DNA of 64,000 bases from Pseudarthrobacter sp. L1SW (GCF_020809045.1 NZ_CP078079.1:2480001-2544000); one strand, 5' to 3'. Numbered from the stretch's first letter, positions 42,304 through 54,696 are shown. Made by a program: numbers and translations. The notes: a model not told the origin generated them from the sequence alone.

Positions 42304-42604
42304 CGCCCGCGCCGCGGCGTTCAAACCCTGCTTGAATAAGCCCCTGACATGCGCATTAACCTGTTTTTTGCCGAAAATTTGTCCGTTTCGCCGCGCAAAC
42401 CGTTGACCTGCGGGAACGGGCATGAAATTCTTGTCTCAGTCTTTGTGTAGGTGTTTTTCATGCTCGCAAGACATGTTGCGAGCGCGAAGCTCCTGCAGCG
42501 CCGAATCCCTTTCCGGGACGGTAATTCAGGATTCTTCTCGCGGAGTGACCAAGGCCGGCACGAGGTGTGCCGATCTTAATAAGTTCCATAATGAGGAGAA
42601 ATAA
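42304..42604 (+). promoter_or_regulatory. Cold-shock gene promoter and long 5' leader
   Basis: 301 bp without a gene. TTGACC at 42403-42408 is a good -35, followed after 15-17 nt by AT-rich GAAATTCT (42424-42431). This would give a 5' UTR of about 165-170 nt, the length seen in cspA-type cold-shock mRNAs, whose leaders act as temperature-sensitive RNA switches. The leader is less GC-rich than its surroundings. GAGGAGA is the ribosome site at about 42593-42599. Confidence 0.5.
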
Positions 42605-42808
42605 ATGGCACAGGGAACCGTCAAGTGGTTCAACGCTGAAAAGGGCTTCGGCTTCATTACCCCGGATGACTCGGACGGGGACGTTTTTGTCCACTACTCC
42701 GAAATCCAGACCGGCGGCTTCAAGACCCTCGACGAGAACCAGCGCGTTCAGTTCGAAATCGGCCAGGGTGCCAAGGGTCCCCAGGCTACCGGCGTAACGC
42801 TGGTCTAG
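42605..42808 (+). CDS. Cold-shock protein (CspA family)
   Basis: 67-aa OB-fold nucleic-acid-binding protein with the two RNA-binding motifs, RNP1 'KGFGFI' (13-18) and RNP2 'DVFVHY' (26-31), and the aromatic residues expected for CspA. It acts as an RNA chaperone. The strong ribosome site GAGGAGA, the ~170-nt leader and the efficient terminator indicate high expression. It is monocistronic. Confidence 0.97.
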   Translation: MAQGTVKWFNAEKGFGFITPDDSDGDVFVHYSEIQTGGFKTLDENQRVQFEIGQGAKGPQATGVTLV

Positions 42809-42848
42809 TCCCGCATTCCGGCCGCTGCTGCGGCCGGCAGCGAAACAC

Positions 42849-42888
42849 TGGTCCCCGGCATAAATGCCGGGGACCATTGTTGTTATTA
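42849..42888 (+). terminator. Rho-independent terminator of the cold-shock gene
   Basis: A perfect 13-bp inverted repeat (42849-42861 with 42864-42876) is followed by TTGTTGTTATT. It also lies before the convergent LPG-synthase stop. This is the clearest intrinsic terminator in the window. Confidence 0.88.
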
Positions 42889-42895
42889 CCCGAAT

Positions 42896-45478
42896 TCATT
42901 TCACCAGTTTGCGGACCAGTCGGGCGCCCTGCGGCAGGGAAAGCCCTGGCAGGTAGGCGCGGGTCAGGGCCCGGCCGATGGCCGGCAGGTGAAGCGGGTC
43001 CTGGTAGTAGAGGTAGAGCGCCCGGTACTCGGGCTTGAACCTGGACTTGAATGCCGCCAGAGACCGGAATCCGTAGACAGGCTCCAGTGCGTGCCCCACC
43101 AGGTCCAGGATCCGCACCAGGTTCTCCGGCCCCGCCTGGGCGCCTTCCCCTTCGCCCGCCCCGTCGTCCCAACCATCCGCCTGGCTTCCTGCCTGGTCTG
43201 CGGGACGGCTGGCCAGCGGGGACCCGGACAGGGAGATGACCTCCACGGATCCGCGCAGCTCCAGCACCGCGGAGGCGATAAGGAACTCCATCACCCCGGG
43301 AAAACCCTCGCTGCCGCGGCGCATCACGTCCAGCGTGCGGCTGACCAGCCGCCCGCCGTCGTACACGGGAAGCCAACTGGTAACCCCATGGACAGTCCCG
43401 CCCTCATCCACGGCGAGGCAGCACAGCACCTCGTCGTCCTCAAGCTCATCCACGCCGCCCAGGGTGAAGCCCATCTCGGGGACGGACTTCCCTGCCGCCC
43501 ACTCCTCGGAAACCTCGCTCAGCCTGGACCGGAGGGCCGCCGGCAGTGAGTGGTAGGGGCCCCACACGGCGTGCACGCCCAGCTTCGCAGCCCGGTTAAG
43601 GGCTGTCCGGACGTTCTGCCATTCCTTCCCCTTGAACTCAAGCTGGCGGATCGGCAGGCGTGTCTCCTGTGCAACTGCAACCCGGGAAAACCCGCGTTCC
43701 TTCAAGGCAGGCCATACCGAGTCATCGCACGAGTACAGCGCCGGAATCATGGCATGCCCCCGGCAGTACGCCAGGAACCCTTCGGTCACGGCCTGCTGGG
43801 CATCGCTGGGCCCGAAAGCGCCACCGAGGGTCAGGGCAACGCTGCCGTGCTGCTGGAAGGCAACGGCACCCTTGCCGTCAGGACTGAACCAGTAGCTGTT
43901 CGGTTCCCACAGCGCCATCCAGGAGAGCGGGCCGCCGCCCTGGCGCAGCAATGCCCGCGCCCGTTCCCGGTCCTCCGCACCGGAGTCCGTCCCGCGGGCC
44001 TTGCCCAGGAGCACCCACCACACGGCCGCCAGCGCGATGACCCAGAACACCGGCCCCGAATAGGCAAAGAGCACGGACTCCACTGCGTTGCGCTCAGCAA
44101 AGATGCGGTGGTACTGCTGCGGGATGGGCACGGGGACATACTGCCTGGCCAGCTCGGCCAGGAGGCCCAGCACGCCGCCGTCGCGCGCCAGTCCTCCCGC
44201 CCAGAACCAGGCAACGGCATACGAAGCTGCCAGGACGAGCCACGACCCGCCCACCACGGCTGCAAGCAACCGCCGGGCTGACGGCGCCGTCTGCACCCGG
44301 AACTGCCGCCGGTTGAGCCAAAGAACCAGCGCCAGCAGCAGCGGCACCACAACCAGCGGAAGGACGTGGGCAAAAGCAGAGCCCATCGCCCCCGCCTTCG
44401 GGCCCACCACGCGGGCAGGCACCAACGCGAACAGGGCGAGGTAGACGGCCGCCAGGGCTGTCACGGCGAGCTGGATGACAATGGCAATGTTCACGGCCAG
44501 CCGCCGGCCGCGCCGCATTCCGTCCGCGCAGATCAGCAGCAGGGCCACCGGGACCACTGCCAGGGCCAGGCCCAGCGGCCCTGCAAAACCCGCACGGCCG
44601 GCCTCGAGGCAGGAAGCCTCCACCGTGCTGCCGCAGTTGAGCGTCAGCTGCCCCAGCGTCGGGATCGGGTTCAGCACCATGTCGCGCAGGAGTGCCAGCG
44701 GTCCCGTGGGCGCCCGCGCGATCCCGGTCAGGATTGGACCGACAGCGAAGACGGCCACCGTGAGGGCCAGGAGGTTCCTGGTTTCGCGCCCGGTTGAGCG
44801 ATGCCGGTGCAGTTGGCCCTGGTCCCCCTGGATCCACCAGCCGGCAACCAGCCCCAGAATTGCCCCCAGGAGGCCGAGGACGGTTTCGGCGTGTCCCACG
44901 TAGAGGACCAGCAGGAGGGAAACGGACAGGGATGCTGTCCGCAGCCGGCGCTGCCAGAGGACCGGCAGCCGGGCGCTGCCGGCAAGCCCTGCGGTGAGCA
45001 ACGGCGCGTAGGGACCGATCAGGATGTCATCGGCCATCCTGTCCAGCCAGCCGTCCTGCGCGTAACCGGCGAGCTGGGTTGCCAGCAGGAACAGCGTGAC
45101 GGCAGCAAACTGGCCTCCCAGCAGGAGTGCGATCGCTGCACGGGTGCCCAGCTTGCGTTCGGCCAGGCCGAGGAGCAGGACAATCATCAGCGATGCGGCC
45201 AGGTAGGCCAGAGGGTTGGTGGCGAAGAACATGCTGGTAAAGAGCGACCACCAGTTGCCGTCACGGAGGCCCGGGCCGCTCACTCCGGCAAGCCAGAGCA
45301 GCCGTTCCGGCGGGCCGGCCGCGAAGCTTCCGGTCACTGCCCCCGCTGCGAGGAAGATTCCGAGCACGGTCAGCGTGAAGGGCAGGGATTTCAGGGCCTC
45401 CATGGCCTGCTGCAGCGCGGGCCGCCCCACTGTGGACCAGGCAAGGGCAGCTGTGCGGACCTGCTTCTCGGCGCTCAT
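42896..45478 (-). CDS. Rhomboid-like/aminoacyl-phosphatidylglycerol synthase fusion (MprF-like)
   Basis: 860-aa membrane protein. The N-terminal part has a rhomboid-like block ('GNWWSLFTSMFFATNPLAY', 'ERKLGTRAAIALLLGGQFAA') without the rhomboid Ser-His catalytic residues, then more membrane segments to about 480. The C-terminal ~350 residues are an LPG-synthase (MprF/DUF2156) domain with 'FKGKEWQNVRTALNRAAKLG' and 'VSRTLDVMRRGSEG', 'GVMEFLIASAVL'. It should transfer an amino acid from aminoacyl-tRNA to a membrane lipid, giving cationic lipid and resistance to cationic peptides. ATG 45478 overlaps the esterase stop (ATGA); GTG 45493 is an alternative. Which amino acid and lipid are unknown. 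Confidence 0.88.
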   Translation of the reverse strand: MSAEKQVRTAALAWSTVGRPALQQAMEALKSLPFTLTVLGIFLAAGAVTGSFAAGPPERLLWLAGVSGPGLRDGNWWSLFTSMFFATNPLAYLAASLMIVLLLGLAERKLGTRAAIALLLGGQFAAVTLFLLATQLAGYAQDGWLDRMADDILIGPYAPLLTAGLAGSARLPVLWQRRLRTASLSVSLLLVLYVGHAETVLGLLGAILGLVAGWWIQGDQGQLHRHRSTGRETRNLLALTVAVFAVGPILTGIARAPTGPLALLRDMVLNPIPTLGQLTLNCGSTVEASCLEAGRAGFAGPLGLALAVVPVALLLICADGMRRGRRLAVNIAIVIQLAVTALAAVYLALFALVPARVVGPKAGAMGSAFAHVLPLVVVPLLLALVLWLNRRQFRVQTAPSARRLLAAVVGGSWLVLAASYAVAWFWAGGLARDGGVLGLLAELARQYVPVPIPQQYHRIFAERNAVESVLFAYSGPVFWVIALAAVWWVLLGKARGTDSGAEDRERARALLRQGGGPLSWMALWEPNSYWFSPDGKGAVAFQQHGSVALTLGGAFGPSDAQQAVTEGFLAYCRGHAMIPALYSCDDSVWPALKERGFSRVAVAQETRLPIRQLEFKGKEWQNVRTALNRAAKLGVHAVWGPYHSLPAALRSRLSEVSEEWAAGKSVPEMGFTLGGVDELEDDEVLCCLAVDEGGTVHGVTSWLPVYDGGRLVSRTLDVMRRGSEGFPGVMEFLIASAVLELRGSVEVISLSGSPLASRPADQAGSQADGWDDGAGEGEGAQAGPENLVRILDLVGHALEPVYGFRSLAAFKSRFKPEYRALYLYYQDPLHLPAIGRALTRAYLPGLSLPQGARLVRKLVK

Positions 45479-46800
45479 CCGGCCGTCCCCCACCGCTCTG
45501 CCAGGAAGTCCAGGGCGTCGGCAATCCGCTTCGAGGAAGTGTCCCAGGAGTGCCCGGTATGCTCCACCTCATGGGCGCGCACGGTGAAGCCCGCCTCTGT
45601 GGCTGCTGCCGCCAAAGTGCGGAGGTAGGCGACGAATTCGGGGTCGTCCTGGCCAGCTGTCAAGTACAGGCCGCTGCCGTCGAACCGCTGCTCCTTCATG
45701 ATGGCCAGGGGTGTCTGCCGGTTGAAGGCTTCGGGGTCTCCGGGAAAGGAGGCGTCAATGGTCTTTTGGCGTTCCTTGGCGATTGCCGGCTCTGCCTCGC
45801 CGGAGAAGGACAGGACGGCGGGAAACAGGTCCGGATGCCTGGTTCCGAGCTGCAGGGCGCACGTTCCGCCGAAGGAGAATCCGCCGGCGGCCCACCGGCT
45901 GTGGTTGGTGTCCACCGCGAGGGTGGACTTTATCCAATTCGGCACGTCCTCCGACAGGTAGGTGTCCGCGTGGGCTATCCGGCTGTCCATGCACATGGTG
46001 TTGGCGGACTGCGAACCGTTGGCGTCGGGAACCACCACCACGGGCGCCACTCCCCCATGCGCGGCGGCATAGGAGTCCAGATGGGACTGGAGCTGGCCTC
46101 CGGTCAGCCAGTCAGCGGGACCACCAGGCTGGCCTGCCACCAGGACCAGCACCGGCAGGGCCGGGCGGTTTTGCGCAAAGTAGGCGGGCGGCAGGTAGAT
46201 ATAGGCGTCCCGGACGTTCATCCCGGACTTATCACCGGGGATAAAAGCCTTCCGCAGCTCGCCTTCGGCAGGGACGTCCCCCTGCGGCACCCACCCGCGG
46301 AGGGCGACGCCGTCGGACTGTCCCGGCTGGCGCATCAACTCCTGCTCCAGCGTGGGGATCCGCGCGAGTGCTGCGCCGAAGAGGTCGCTGACCGTCTTGT
46401 GGAGGCCAAAATAGGCGTTGATTTGCACTGCCGAAAGGGCCGCCACCAAAAGGGCTGCCACGAGGCCGGCCGCGCCGCGGCGCCACGTGTTCCGGGGCAT
46501 CCTCAGCAGGAGCAGGAGCAGGGCGGCAACGCCGGGCACCACCCACAGGAGGACGGTGTCCGGAATGTTTTCCGGGAAGACGGAGAAGACGTTGATGAGT
46601 GCCCAGTGGACAGATGCAACCAGGGCGAAGGCGGCGGCTGTGGCGGCGATGACTTTCAGCAGCCAGGTCCGCCTGGCCAGCGCGGACGGAGGCAGCAGCA
46701 GGTAGGCGGCGCCCGCCGCCCCGAGGGCGAGGGAAGCCCAATATACCGGCCCGTCGATGAGCCGGATGTCGAAGAACCAGTCCACGTTGGCTAGCGCCAA
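45475..46800 (-). CDS. Membrane-anchored esterase (antigen 85/esterase D type)
   Basis: 441-aa protein. Four hydrophobic segments fill the first ~130 residues. A putative extracytoplasmic alpha/beta hydrolase domain follows: 'FIPGDKSGMNVRDAYIYLPP', 'VVVVPDANGSQ', the nucleophile 'AAGGFSFGGTCALQLG', and 'HTGHSWDTSSKRI' with the histidine, as in esterase D/mycolyltransferase folds. It overlaps the aminoacyl-lipid synthase by 4 nt. In other Gram-positives, lipid-aminoacylation synthases are paired with hydrolases that remove the amino acid, so it may deacylate the product. TTG 46800 overlaps DUF2550 by 10 nt; GTG 46785 is an alternative. Confidence 0.8.
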   Translation of the reverse strand: MALANVDWFFDIRLIDGPVYWASLALGAAGAAYLLLPPSALARRTWLLKVIAATAAAFALVASVHWALINVFSVFPENIPDTVLLWVVPGVAALLLLLLRMPRNTWRRGAAGLVAALLVAALSAVQINAYFGLHKTVSDLFGAALARIPTLEQELMRQPGQSDGVALRGWVPQGDVPAEGELRKAFIPGDKSGMNVRDAYIYLPPAYFAQNRPALPVLVLVAGQPGGPADWLTGGQLQSHLDSYAAAHGGVAPVVVVPDANGSQSANTMCMDSRIAHADTYLSEDVPNWIKSTLAVDTNHSRWAAGGFSFGGTCALQLGTRHPDLFPAVLSFSGEAEPAIAKERQKTIDASFPGDPEAFNRQTPLAIMKEQRFDGSGLYLTAGQDDPEFVAYLRTLAAAATEAGFTVRAHEVEHTGHSWDTSSKRIADALDFLAERWGTAG

Positions 46801-47219
46801 GTACCAATGCCGATGACCGGGCCGGCTTCCAGCCAGGATGAGAGTCCCGTATACGCGTCGAACTTCATGGCGAGGCGCAGGTCCTGGCCTTCGTACCGCA
46901 GTTCAACAATGACGACGTCGGGCTGCACCTTGACGGCCTCGGCCTCCGTGGGCTTCCGCCGGCCGAGCAGTTCAAGGGAGTGCCGCTTGAACTTGTGCTT
47001 GGGCCGCACGCTGAGGGAGAGCAGCCGGAACCATTCAAGGTCGTTTTCCTGATAACGACAAACCCCCATCTGCCAACTGTTTCCAGCCATGCAAATGGAG
47101 GCGTCCACCGTGCCGAGGGCACGCCGCAGATTGAAGCGGCGCACCCCCGAAAGGCACAGTGCAAAAATCAGCAATCCAAAAACGACTGCCAAGGCGATGA
47201 ACAGACCCAGTGCGTCCAT
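46791..47219 (-). CDS. DUF2550 family membrane protein
   Basis: 142-aa protein with one N-terminal membrane helix ('LGLFIALAVVFGLLIFALCL'), a basic RRFNLRR flank, and a soluble domain ('CMAGNSWQMGVCRYQENDLEW', 'VVIVELRYEGQDLRLAMKF'). It matches DUF2550, which directly follows atpC in Actinobacteria (Rv1312 position). ATG 47219 leaves a standard single-helix anchor. Function unknown. The gene is followed by the esterase with a 10-nt or no overlap. Confidence 0.87.
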   Translation of the reverse strand: MDALGLFIALAVVFGLLIFALCLSGVRRFNLRRALGTVDASICMAGNSWQMGVCRYQENDLEWFRLLSLSVRPKHKFKRHSLELLGRRKPTEAEAVKVQPDVVIVELRYEGQDLRLAMKFDAYTGLSSWLEAGPVIGIGTWR

Positions 47220-47229
47220 CAAGGTGATG

Positions 47230-47514
47230 CTAGCGGATCCCAGCGGTAGCCGAGCCGCCCAGATGGGCGTTGTCAGCAACGATGACCACGCGGTTGTTGT
47301 CCACGGAGAAGAACCCGCCGTCGACGTCTACCGCAATCCGGTCTCCCGAAACCGGCTGGATGGCCAGTTCACCCTCGGCCAGGATCGCCAGCAGGGGCGA
47401 GTGGCCGGGCAGGATTCCGATTTCACCATCGCTGGTGCGGGCCTTGACCATCTTGGCCGCTCCGGACCACACGAAGTGGTCCGCTGCGACAATCTCAACC
47501 TCAAGCTCAGCCAT
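47230..47514 (-). CDS. atpC: ATP synthase epsilon subunit
   Basis: 94-aa central-stalk subunit. It begins 'MAELEVEIVAADHFVWSGAA', and the beta-sandwich includes 'GEIGILPGHSPLLAILAEG'. It ends 'HLGGSATAG', so the C-terminal helical pair seen in 130-140-aa epsilon proteins is missing. Short epsilon is common in Micrococcaceae and relatives. It lies 1 bp after atpD in the operon. Confidence 0.93.
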   Translation of the reverse strand: MAELEVEIVAADHFVWSGAAKMVKARTSDGEIGILPGHSPLLAILAEGELAIQPVSGDRIAVDVDGGFFSVDNNRVVIVADNAHLGGSATAGIR

Positions 47515-47515
47515 A

Positions 47516-49944
<2,429 letters not shown>

Positions 49945-50016
49945 ACTTATCCTTTCCTAACATTCCTTAGACCGGATGCGCCGGGCCCTTGGGCCCGGCA
50001 CATCCAGTCAGCGGAA

Positions 50017-51654
50017 CTAGCGCTTCTGCTTGACGATTTTTTCCTGGTCGACTTCGCCCTCGGAGATGGCTTCATGCTCCTCGTGGCCGGCGCCTACCAA
50101 GTGGTTGTCGCCCTCGCCGAAGAAACCCTTCTTGAAGTCCACGATGGCGGACTTCAGGGCTGCAACGGTGTCGTCGTCCAGCACGTTGGTCTGGGCCAGC
50201 GTGGTCAGGATCGAGGACTTGTGCGCCAGGTGCTCCAGGAACTCGGACTCGAAGCGGCTGATGTCCTCAACCGGAACGTCGTCCAGGTAGCCGTTGGTGC
50301 CGGCCCAGATGGACACAACCTGGTTCTCCACCGGGAACGGTGAGTACTGGCCCTGCTTCAGCAGTTCCATCAGGCGGGCGCCACGGGTCAGCTGCTGGCG
50401 GGATGCGGCGTCCAGGTCCGAGGCGAACATGGCGAATGCCTGCATGTCGCGGTACTGGGCCAGGTCCAGCTTCAACGTACCGGAGACCTTCTTCATGGAC
50501 TTCACCTGTGCGGCACCGCCCACGCGGGAAACGGACACACCCACGTCGACAGCGGGGCGCTGGTTGGCGTTGAAGAGGTCCGACTGGAGGAAGATCTGGC
50601 CGTCGGTGATGGAGATGACGTTGGTCGGGATGTAGGCGGAAACGTCGTTCGCCTTGGTCTCGATCAGCGGCAGGCCCGTCATGGAGCCGGCACCCAGTTC
50701 GTCGGAGAGCTTTGCACAACGCTCAAGCAGGCGGGAGTGCAGGTAGAAGACGTCGCCCGGGTAGGCTTCGCGTCCCGGCGGGCGGCGCAGCAGCAGCGAC
50801 ACTGCACGGTAGGCCTCAGCCTGCTTGGAGAGGTCATCAAACACGATGAGGACGTGCTTGCCGCCGTACATCCAGTGCTGGCCGATGGCCGAACCTGCAT
50901 ACGGTGCCAGGTACTTGAAGCCCGCGGGGTCGGAGGCAGGGGACGCCACGATGGTGGTGTACTCCAGCGCGCCGTTGTCCTCGAGGGTCTGGCGGATGGC
51001 GGCGATGGTGGACGCCTTCTGCCCGATTGCCACGTAGATGCAGCGGACCTGCTTGGTCACGTCGCCAGAAGCCCAGTTGGCCTTCTGGTTGATGATGGTG
51101 TCGATCGCGATCGCGGACTTGCCGGTCTGGCGGTCGCCAATAATGAGCTGGCGCTGTCCGCGGCCGATCGGGATCATGGCGTCGATTGCCTTGAGTCCGG
51201 TCTGCATCGGCTCGTGCACCGACTTGCGCTGGGTCACGCCGGGAGCCTGCAGCTCCAGGGCGCGGGTGGTCTCGGCCTTGATCTCGCCGAGGTCGTCGAT
51301 GGGCACGCCCAGCGGGTCGACAACGCGGCCGAGGAAGGCGTCGCCCACGGGAACGGACAGAACCTGTCCGGTGCGGTGCACTTCCTGGCCTTCTTCGATG
51401 CCGGTGAAGTCGCCGAGGATGATGACGCCGATTTCGCGGACGTCGAGGTTCTGGGCAAGGCCCAGCGTGCCGTCCTCAAAGCGAAGCAGCTCGTTCGCCA
51501 TGACCGAGGGAAGGCCCTCAACACGGGCGATGCCGTCACTAGCGGTGGTTACGCGGCCGACCTCTACGCGCTCTGCGTTTCCGGGTTCGTAGGACGCCGC
51601 GAACTCGTTCAGCGCAATACGGACGTCGTCGGCGTTGATGGTCAATTCGGCCAT
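50017..51654 (-). CDS. atpA: ATP synthase alpha subunit
   Basis: 545-aa regulatory F1 subunit. Walker A '[15 protein letters not shown]' begins at residue 173, followed by '[14 protein letters not shown]', 'YAPYAG'-type '[13 protein letters not shown]' and '[27 protein letters not shown]'. The C-terminal ~35 residues are charged and longer than in E. coli. ATG 51654 is chosen with GGAGAG upstream. The frame runs further upstream into the atpH-atpA spacer, but that part is not ATPase-like. Confidence 0.98.
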   Translation of the reverse strand: MAELTINADDVRIALNEFAASYEPGNAERVEVGRVTTASDGIARVEGLPSVMANELLRFEDGTLGLAQNLDVREIGVIILGDFTGIEEGQEVHRTGQVLSVPVGDAFLGRVVDPLGVPIDDLGEIKAETTRALELQAPGVTQRKSVHEPMQTGLKAIDAMIPIGRGQRQLIIGDRQTGKSAIAIDTIINQKANWASGDVTKQVRCIYVAIGQKASTIAAIRQTLEDNGALEYTTIVASPASDPAGFKYLAPYAGSAIGQHWMYGGKHVLIVFDDLSKQAEAYRAVSLLLRRPPGREAYPGDVFYLHSRLLERCAKLSDELGAGSMTGLPLIETKANDVSAYIPTNVISITDGQIFLQSDLFNANQRPAVDVGVSVSRVGGAAQVKSMKKVSGTLKLDLAQYRDMQAFAMFASDLDAASRQQLTRGARLMELLKQGQYSPFPVENQVVSIWAGTNGYLDDVPVEDISRFESEFLEHLAHKSSILTTLAQTNVLDDDTVAALKSAIVDFKKGFFGEGDNHLVGAGHEEHEAISEGEVDQEKIVKQKR

Positions 51655-51733
51655 CTGCAGTCCCTGCTCTCCTGTTTTGTGATCACCGTTGCCGGTGACC
51701 GGGGTTTCTATCAGTTGGGTTGTGCTTGTCCGG

Positions 51734-52561
51734 CTAGCCGGCCAGCTGGCGCTGCAATTGGCCCAGCCTGGTGAGGACCGAAGCGTCGAGCACTTCGTCA
51801 CCAACCTGGACGCGGATGCCGCCAATAAGTGACGGGTCAACGTTGAGGTTGACCTTCAATTCCCGTCCGTACATGGCATTCAGGCCCGCCTGAAGGCGTT
51901 CAAGCTGAGTCTGCGTCAGTGGACGGGTCACGCTGACCGTTGCAATCCAGCGCTGCTGCCGTTTGGCCGCCAGTTCGGCGAACCGCTGAACCAGCCGCGT
52001 GGGCTTGATGCCGCGGGGCTGGGTGACGGCCTGCGAGATGAGGACTTTGGCTTCCTCACTTGCGGCCGGCACCAGCTTCAGGGCGAGTGCGGTCTTCGCC
52101 GCACCACTGGCCTGTGGTTCGGACAGAGCACGTTGTACCTCGTGGCTGGAGGCAACAGCCTGGTTGAAGGAGAACAGATCGTTCTCCAGCTCTTCCAGGC
52201 CAGTGATTCCGGAGGCAGAAACGGCCGACTTGTTTTCAGCAACGGAAATGACCACCGTTGCGGCAAGAGTCTCGAGTGCATCGCCGATGTCACGGGCCGT
52301 TGCCCAGCGCAAGCTGGCCAGTCCGCCCGCGATCTCTGCAGCATCAGCGGAGACTTTCCCGCCAACCAGCTGCCTGACCAGCGCCGACTTTTCGTCACCG
52401 TTGCGGGACGGGTCAGTCAGGGCGCGGCGCAAGCCAGCCGAGCTGTCCACCATTCCCAGAATTCCGAAGAGTTCCTTTGCCAGCTGCAGCGACGCCGTAG
52501 GAAGTTTTGCTTCCAACTCCGCCAGTGCTGTTGCCAGCGATTCGCTCGATACGCCTGCCAT
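51734..52561 (-). CDS. atpH: ATP synthase delta subunit
   Basis: 275-aa peripheral-stalk subunit, about 90 residues longer than the E. coli delta, as usual in Actinobacteria. The C-terminal domain has the family's '[21 protein letters not shown]' and '[24 protein letters not shown]'. Unlike mycobacteria, delta is not fused to a b-like domain: atpF is separate. It begins with ATG sharing a base with the atpF stop (TAATG). Confidence 0.95.
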   Translation of the reverse strand: MAGVSSESLATALAELEAKLPTASLQLAKELFGILGMVDSSAGLRRALTDPSRNGDEKSALVRQLVGGKVSADAAEIAGGLASLRWATARDIGDALETLAATVVISVAENKSAVSASGITGLEELENDLFSFNQAVASSHEVQRALSEPQASGAAKTALALKLVPAASEEAKVLISQAVTQPRGIKPTRLVQRFAELAAKRQQRWIATVSVTRPLTQTQLERLQAGLNAMYGRELKVNLNVDPSLIGGIRVQVGDEVLDASVLTRLGQLQRQLAG

Positions 52562-53112
52562 TACTTAGCCGCACCTGCGTTCTGGGTCTCCAGATCTGCC
52601 AGGAAACGGTCCACGACCCGTGCTGCACGCTCATCGTCGTTGAGCGCTTCGCCGACAATCCGGCCCGCCAGGGTGGTGGCCAGGGTGCCGACCTCGGAAC
52701 GCAGGGACACAACGGCCGCCTGGCGCTCGGATTCGATCTGTGCGTGAGCCTGCGCCGTGATGCGGGCAGACTCTGCAGCTGCCTTCTCCTTGAGATCCGC
52801 GAGGATCTGGGCACCTTCGGCGCGGGCTTCCTCACGGATGCGGTTGGCTTCGGTGCGGGCGTCGGTCAGCTGCTGCTTGTACTCTTCGAGTGCAGCAGAC
52901 GCCTCAGCCTGGGCCTTTTCAGCCTTTGCAATGCCGCCTTCAATGGCCTCGGCACGCTCGGCGAAGGTCTTTTCGAACATCGGGACAACGAACTTGACCA
53001 CGATGAACATGAGGATGGCAAAGCCCACGAGGACAACGCCCATTTCCCAGATGTTGGGCATCAGGGGGTTGACTTCGCCCTCAGTGGCGGCTGAGATGAT
53101 CAGCTGATTCAT
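52561..53112 (-). CDS. atpF: ATP synthase b subunit
   Basis: 183-aa peripheral-stalk subunit with one N-terminal membrane helix ('WEMGVVLVGFAILMFIVVKF', 26-45) and a long charged coiled coil with many Ala/Glu/Lys. It connects the membrane part to delta. The ATG at 53112 has upstream AAAGGA. It overlaps atpH by one base. Confidence 0.95.
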   Translation of the reverse strand: MNQLIISAATEGEVNPLMPNIWEMGVVLVGFAILMFIVVKFVVPMFEKTFAERAEAIEGGIAKAEKAQAEASAALEEYKQQLTDARTEANRIREEARAEGAQILADLKEKAAAESARITAQAHAQIESERQAAVVSLRSEVGTLATTLAGRIVGEALNDDERAARVVDRFLADLETQNAGAAK

Positions 53113-53164
53113 ATTTCACCCGTCCTTTTCTACTCGGTTCTGTAAGATCGCTTCGTTCTAAGGA

Positions 53165-53368
53165 CTAGAGAACGAAGGCGAAGACCAGGCCGAGGATGGC
53201 GAGGGCTTCGGTCAGCGCAAGGCCGAGGAACGCGATCGGCTGCAGGACGCGCTGTGCTTCCGGCTGGCGTGCAACGCCGTTGATGTAGGCAGCGAATACG
53301 AGGCCAACACCGATACCACCGCCGATTGCGGACAGACCGTAACCTACGAGGTTGAGATTGCCTTCCAT
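53165..53368 (-). CDS. atpE: ATP synthase c subunit
   Basis: 67-aa proteolipid, two membrane helices joined by the polar loop 'ARQPE'. The first helix has the Gly-rich 'GGGIGVG' and the second carries the proton-binding E54 in '[12 protein letters not shown]'. Normal actinobacterial c is 70-80 residues; this one is compact. ATG 53368 has AAAGGA upstream; the in-frame GTG at 53395 would add nine residues before it. Confidence 0.97.
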   Translation of the reverse strand: MEGNLNLVGYGLSAIGGGIGVGLVFAAYINGVARQPEAQRVLQPIAFLGLALTEALAILGLVFAFVL

Positions 53369-53475
53369 TTTTATTCCTTTCAAGATGCCACCCATGTGGC
53401 AGGTTGTTTGGGTTGCTCTATCCCCGCGAGGGGAAGTCTTTGTGCCCGGCGGCGTATTGCCGCCGGGCGGGGTGC

Positions 53476-54276
53476 CTAGTGGCTGTCAGCGTGGAGTGCG
53501 CCTTCGATATAGATCGCAGTCAGCAGGGTAAAGACGTAGGCCTGCAGGACCATGATCAGGGCTTCAAGCATGTACATGGCGATCGCACCGGCCAGGACCA
53601 GGATCGAGGTTCCCTTGAGCAGGACGTTCTCCTGCATGACGAGGAACTCAATGCCGGAACCGGCGATCATCACGATGAGGTGCCCTGCGAGCATGGTGGC
53701 GAACAGACGGAGGCTGTGCGTGACAGGACGGACCAGGAAGTTGGAGATGATCTCGATCGGGATCACGATCGGGAGGATGAACCACGGGACGCCTGAAGGC
53801 ACGGTGGCCAGCTTGAAGTAGCGCAGGCCGTTCTTCTTGACGCCGATGCCGATCCAGGTGAAGTAGACAAGGGCCGCCAGCACGTACGCACCGCCCACAT
53901 GCGAGAACGTGGGGAGCTGGATCAACGGGATGGCACCGTAGATGTTGTTGACCAGGATGAAGAAGAACAGGCTGAACAGCAGGGGGACGTACTTGATGAA
54001 GTCCTTGCCGCCGATGATGTCCTTGGCGATTCCGTTGCGGACGAAGCCGTAGGCGGCTTCGCCGGCGAACTGGAGTTTGCCGGGAACCAGCTGCTGCTTG
54101 CGTGCTGCAAGCACGAAGAAGGTGGCGATTATGGCGACAGAGAGGAGGACCAGCAGCATCTGCTTGGAGAATCCTTCTGTGGCACCCCACGGCAGGATTG
54201 CCGGCAAATGCATTTCGTTAATACCAGGAGGAGTGAACCCTCCTGAATCTTGGGCCGGGAGCGCAAGCGCGATCAA
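53476..54276 (-). CDS. atpB: ATP synthase a subunit
   Basis: 266-aa membrane subunit with the essential Arg, R190 in '[18 protein letters not shown]'. Earlier segments include '[14 protein letters not shown]', and the last membrane helices are '[26 protein letters not shown]'. The start is TTG at 54276, supported by GAGGAAA 7 nt upstream, so a true TTG start is likely. It begins the classic atpBEFHAGDC order. Confidence 0.97.
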   Translation of the reverse strand: MIALALPAQDSGGFTPPGINEMHLPAILPWGATEGFSKQMLLVLLSVAIIATFFVLAARKQQLVPGKLQFAGEAAYGFVRNGIAKDIIGGKDFIKYVPLLFSLFFFILVNNIYGAIPLIQLPTFSHVGGAYVLAALVYFTWIGIGVKKNGLRYFKLATVPSGVPWFILPIVIPIEIISNFLVRPVTHSLRLFATMLAGHLIVMIAGSGIEFLVMQENVLLKGTSILVLAGAIAMYMLEALIMVLQAYVFTLLTAIYIEGALHADSH

Positions 54277-54357
54277 CGCGTTTCCTCTCTGCAGTGTCCA
54301 TCATTGGGCGTTGGGCGGGGACCGGCAGCCTGAAGGCCTGCTGTTCCCCCTGTGAAA

Positions 54358-54696
54358 TTATTTGGCATTAGTGTCGCCGTCCTGGGACGGCCCGCTGGAA
54401 GCATGGCGCTCCCCAGCGTTATTTCGAGAACTGGTAAGGCCATGCATGTGGGAAAGGTAGAAACCTCCGACGGCTCCAAGCAGGGCGCCTGCGAGCACGA
54501 TCCAGCGCGTTCCCCACACGTAATCCAGTCCCCACCCTATCAAACTCCAGACGATGATTCCGCCAATGATGTAGCTGAATACGGCCATGCCGGCGTTGTA
54601 TCCGCCGTCGGTTCCGTCACTCGGTACACCGGGGGCAGAACCGCTCGATCGGCGGTTGCCGTTGCGGCCTTTGGTGGGCTTCTTCGGATCACGCAT
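54358..54696 (-). CDS. AtpZ/AtpI-like membrane protein
   Basis: 112-aa protein. The basic, disordered N-tail is followed by two hydrophobic segments ('MAVFSYIIGGIIVWSLIGWGLDY', 'WIVLAGALLGAVGGFYLSHM'), with an intervening 'GTR'. This is the AtpZ/ATP-synthase-I type, an accessory for c-ring assembly or Mg2+ handling. It overlaps the upstream hypothetical gene by 8 nt (ATGCGTGA) and precedes atpB by 81 bp. Confidence 0.85.
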   Translation of the reverse strand: MRDPKKPTKGRNGNRRSSGSAPGVPSDGTDGGYNAGMAVFSYIIGGIIVWSLIGWGLDYVWGTRWIVLAGALLGAVGGFYLSHMHGLTSSRNNAGERHASSGPSQDGDTNAK

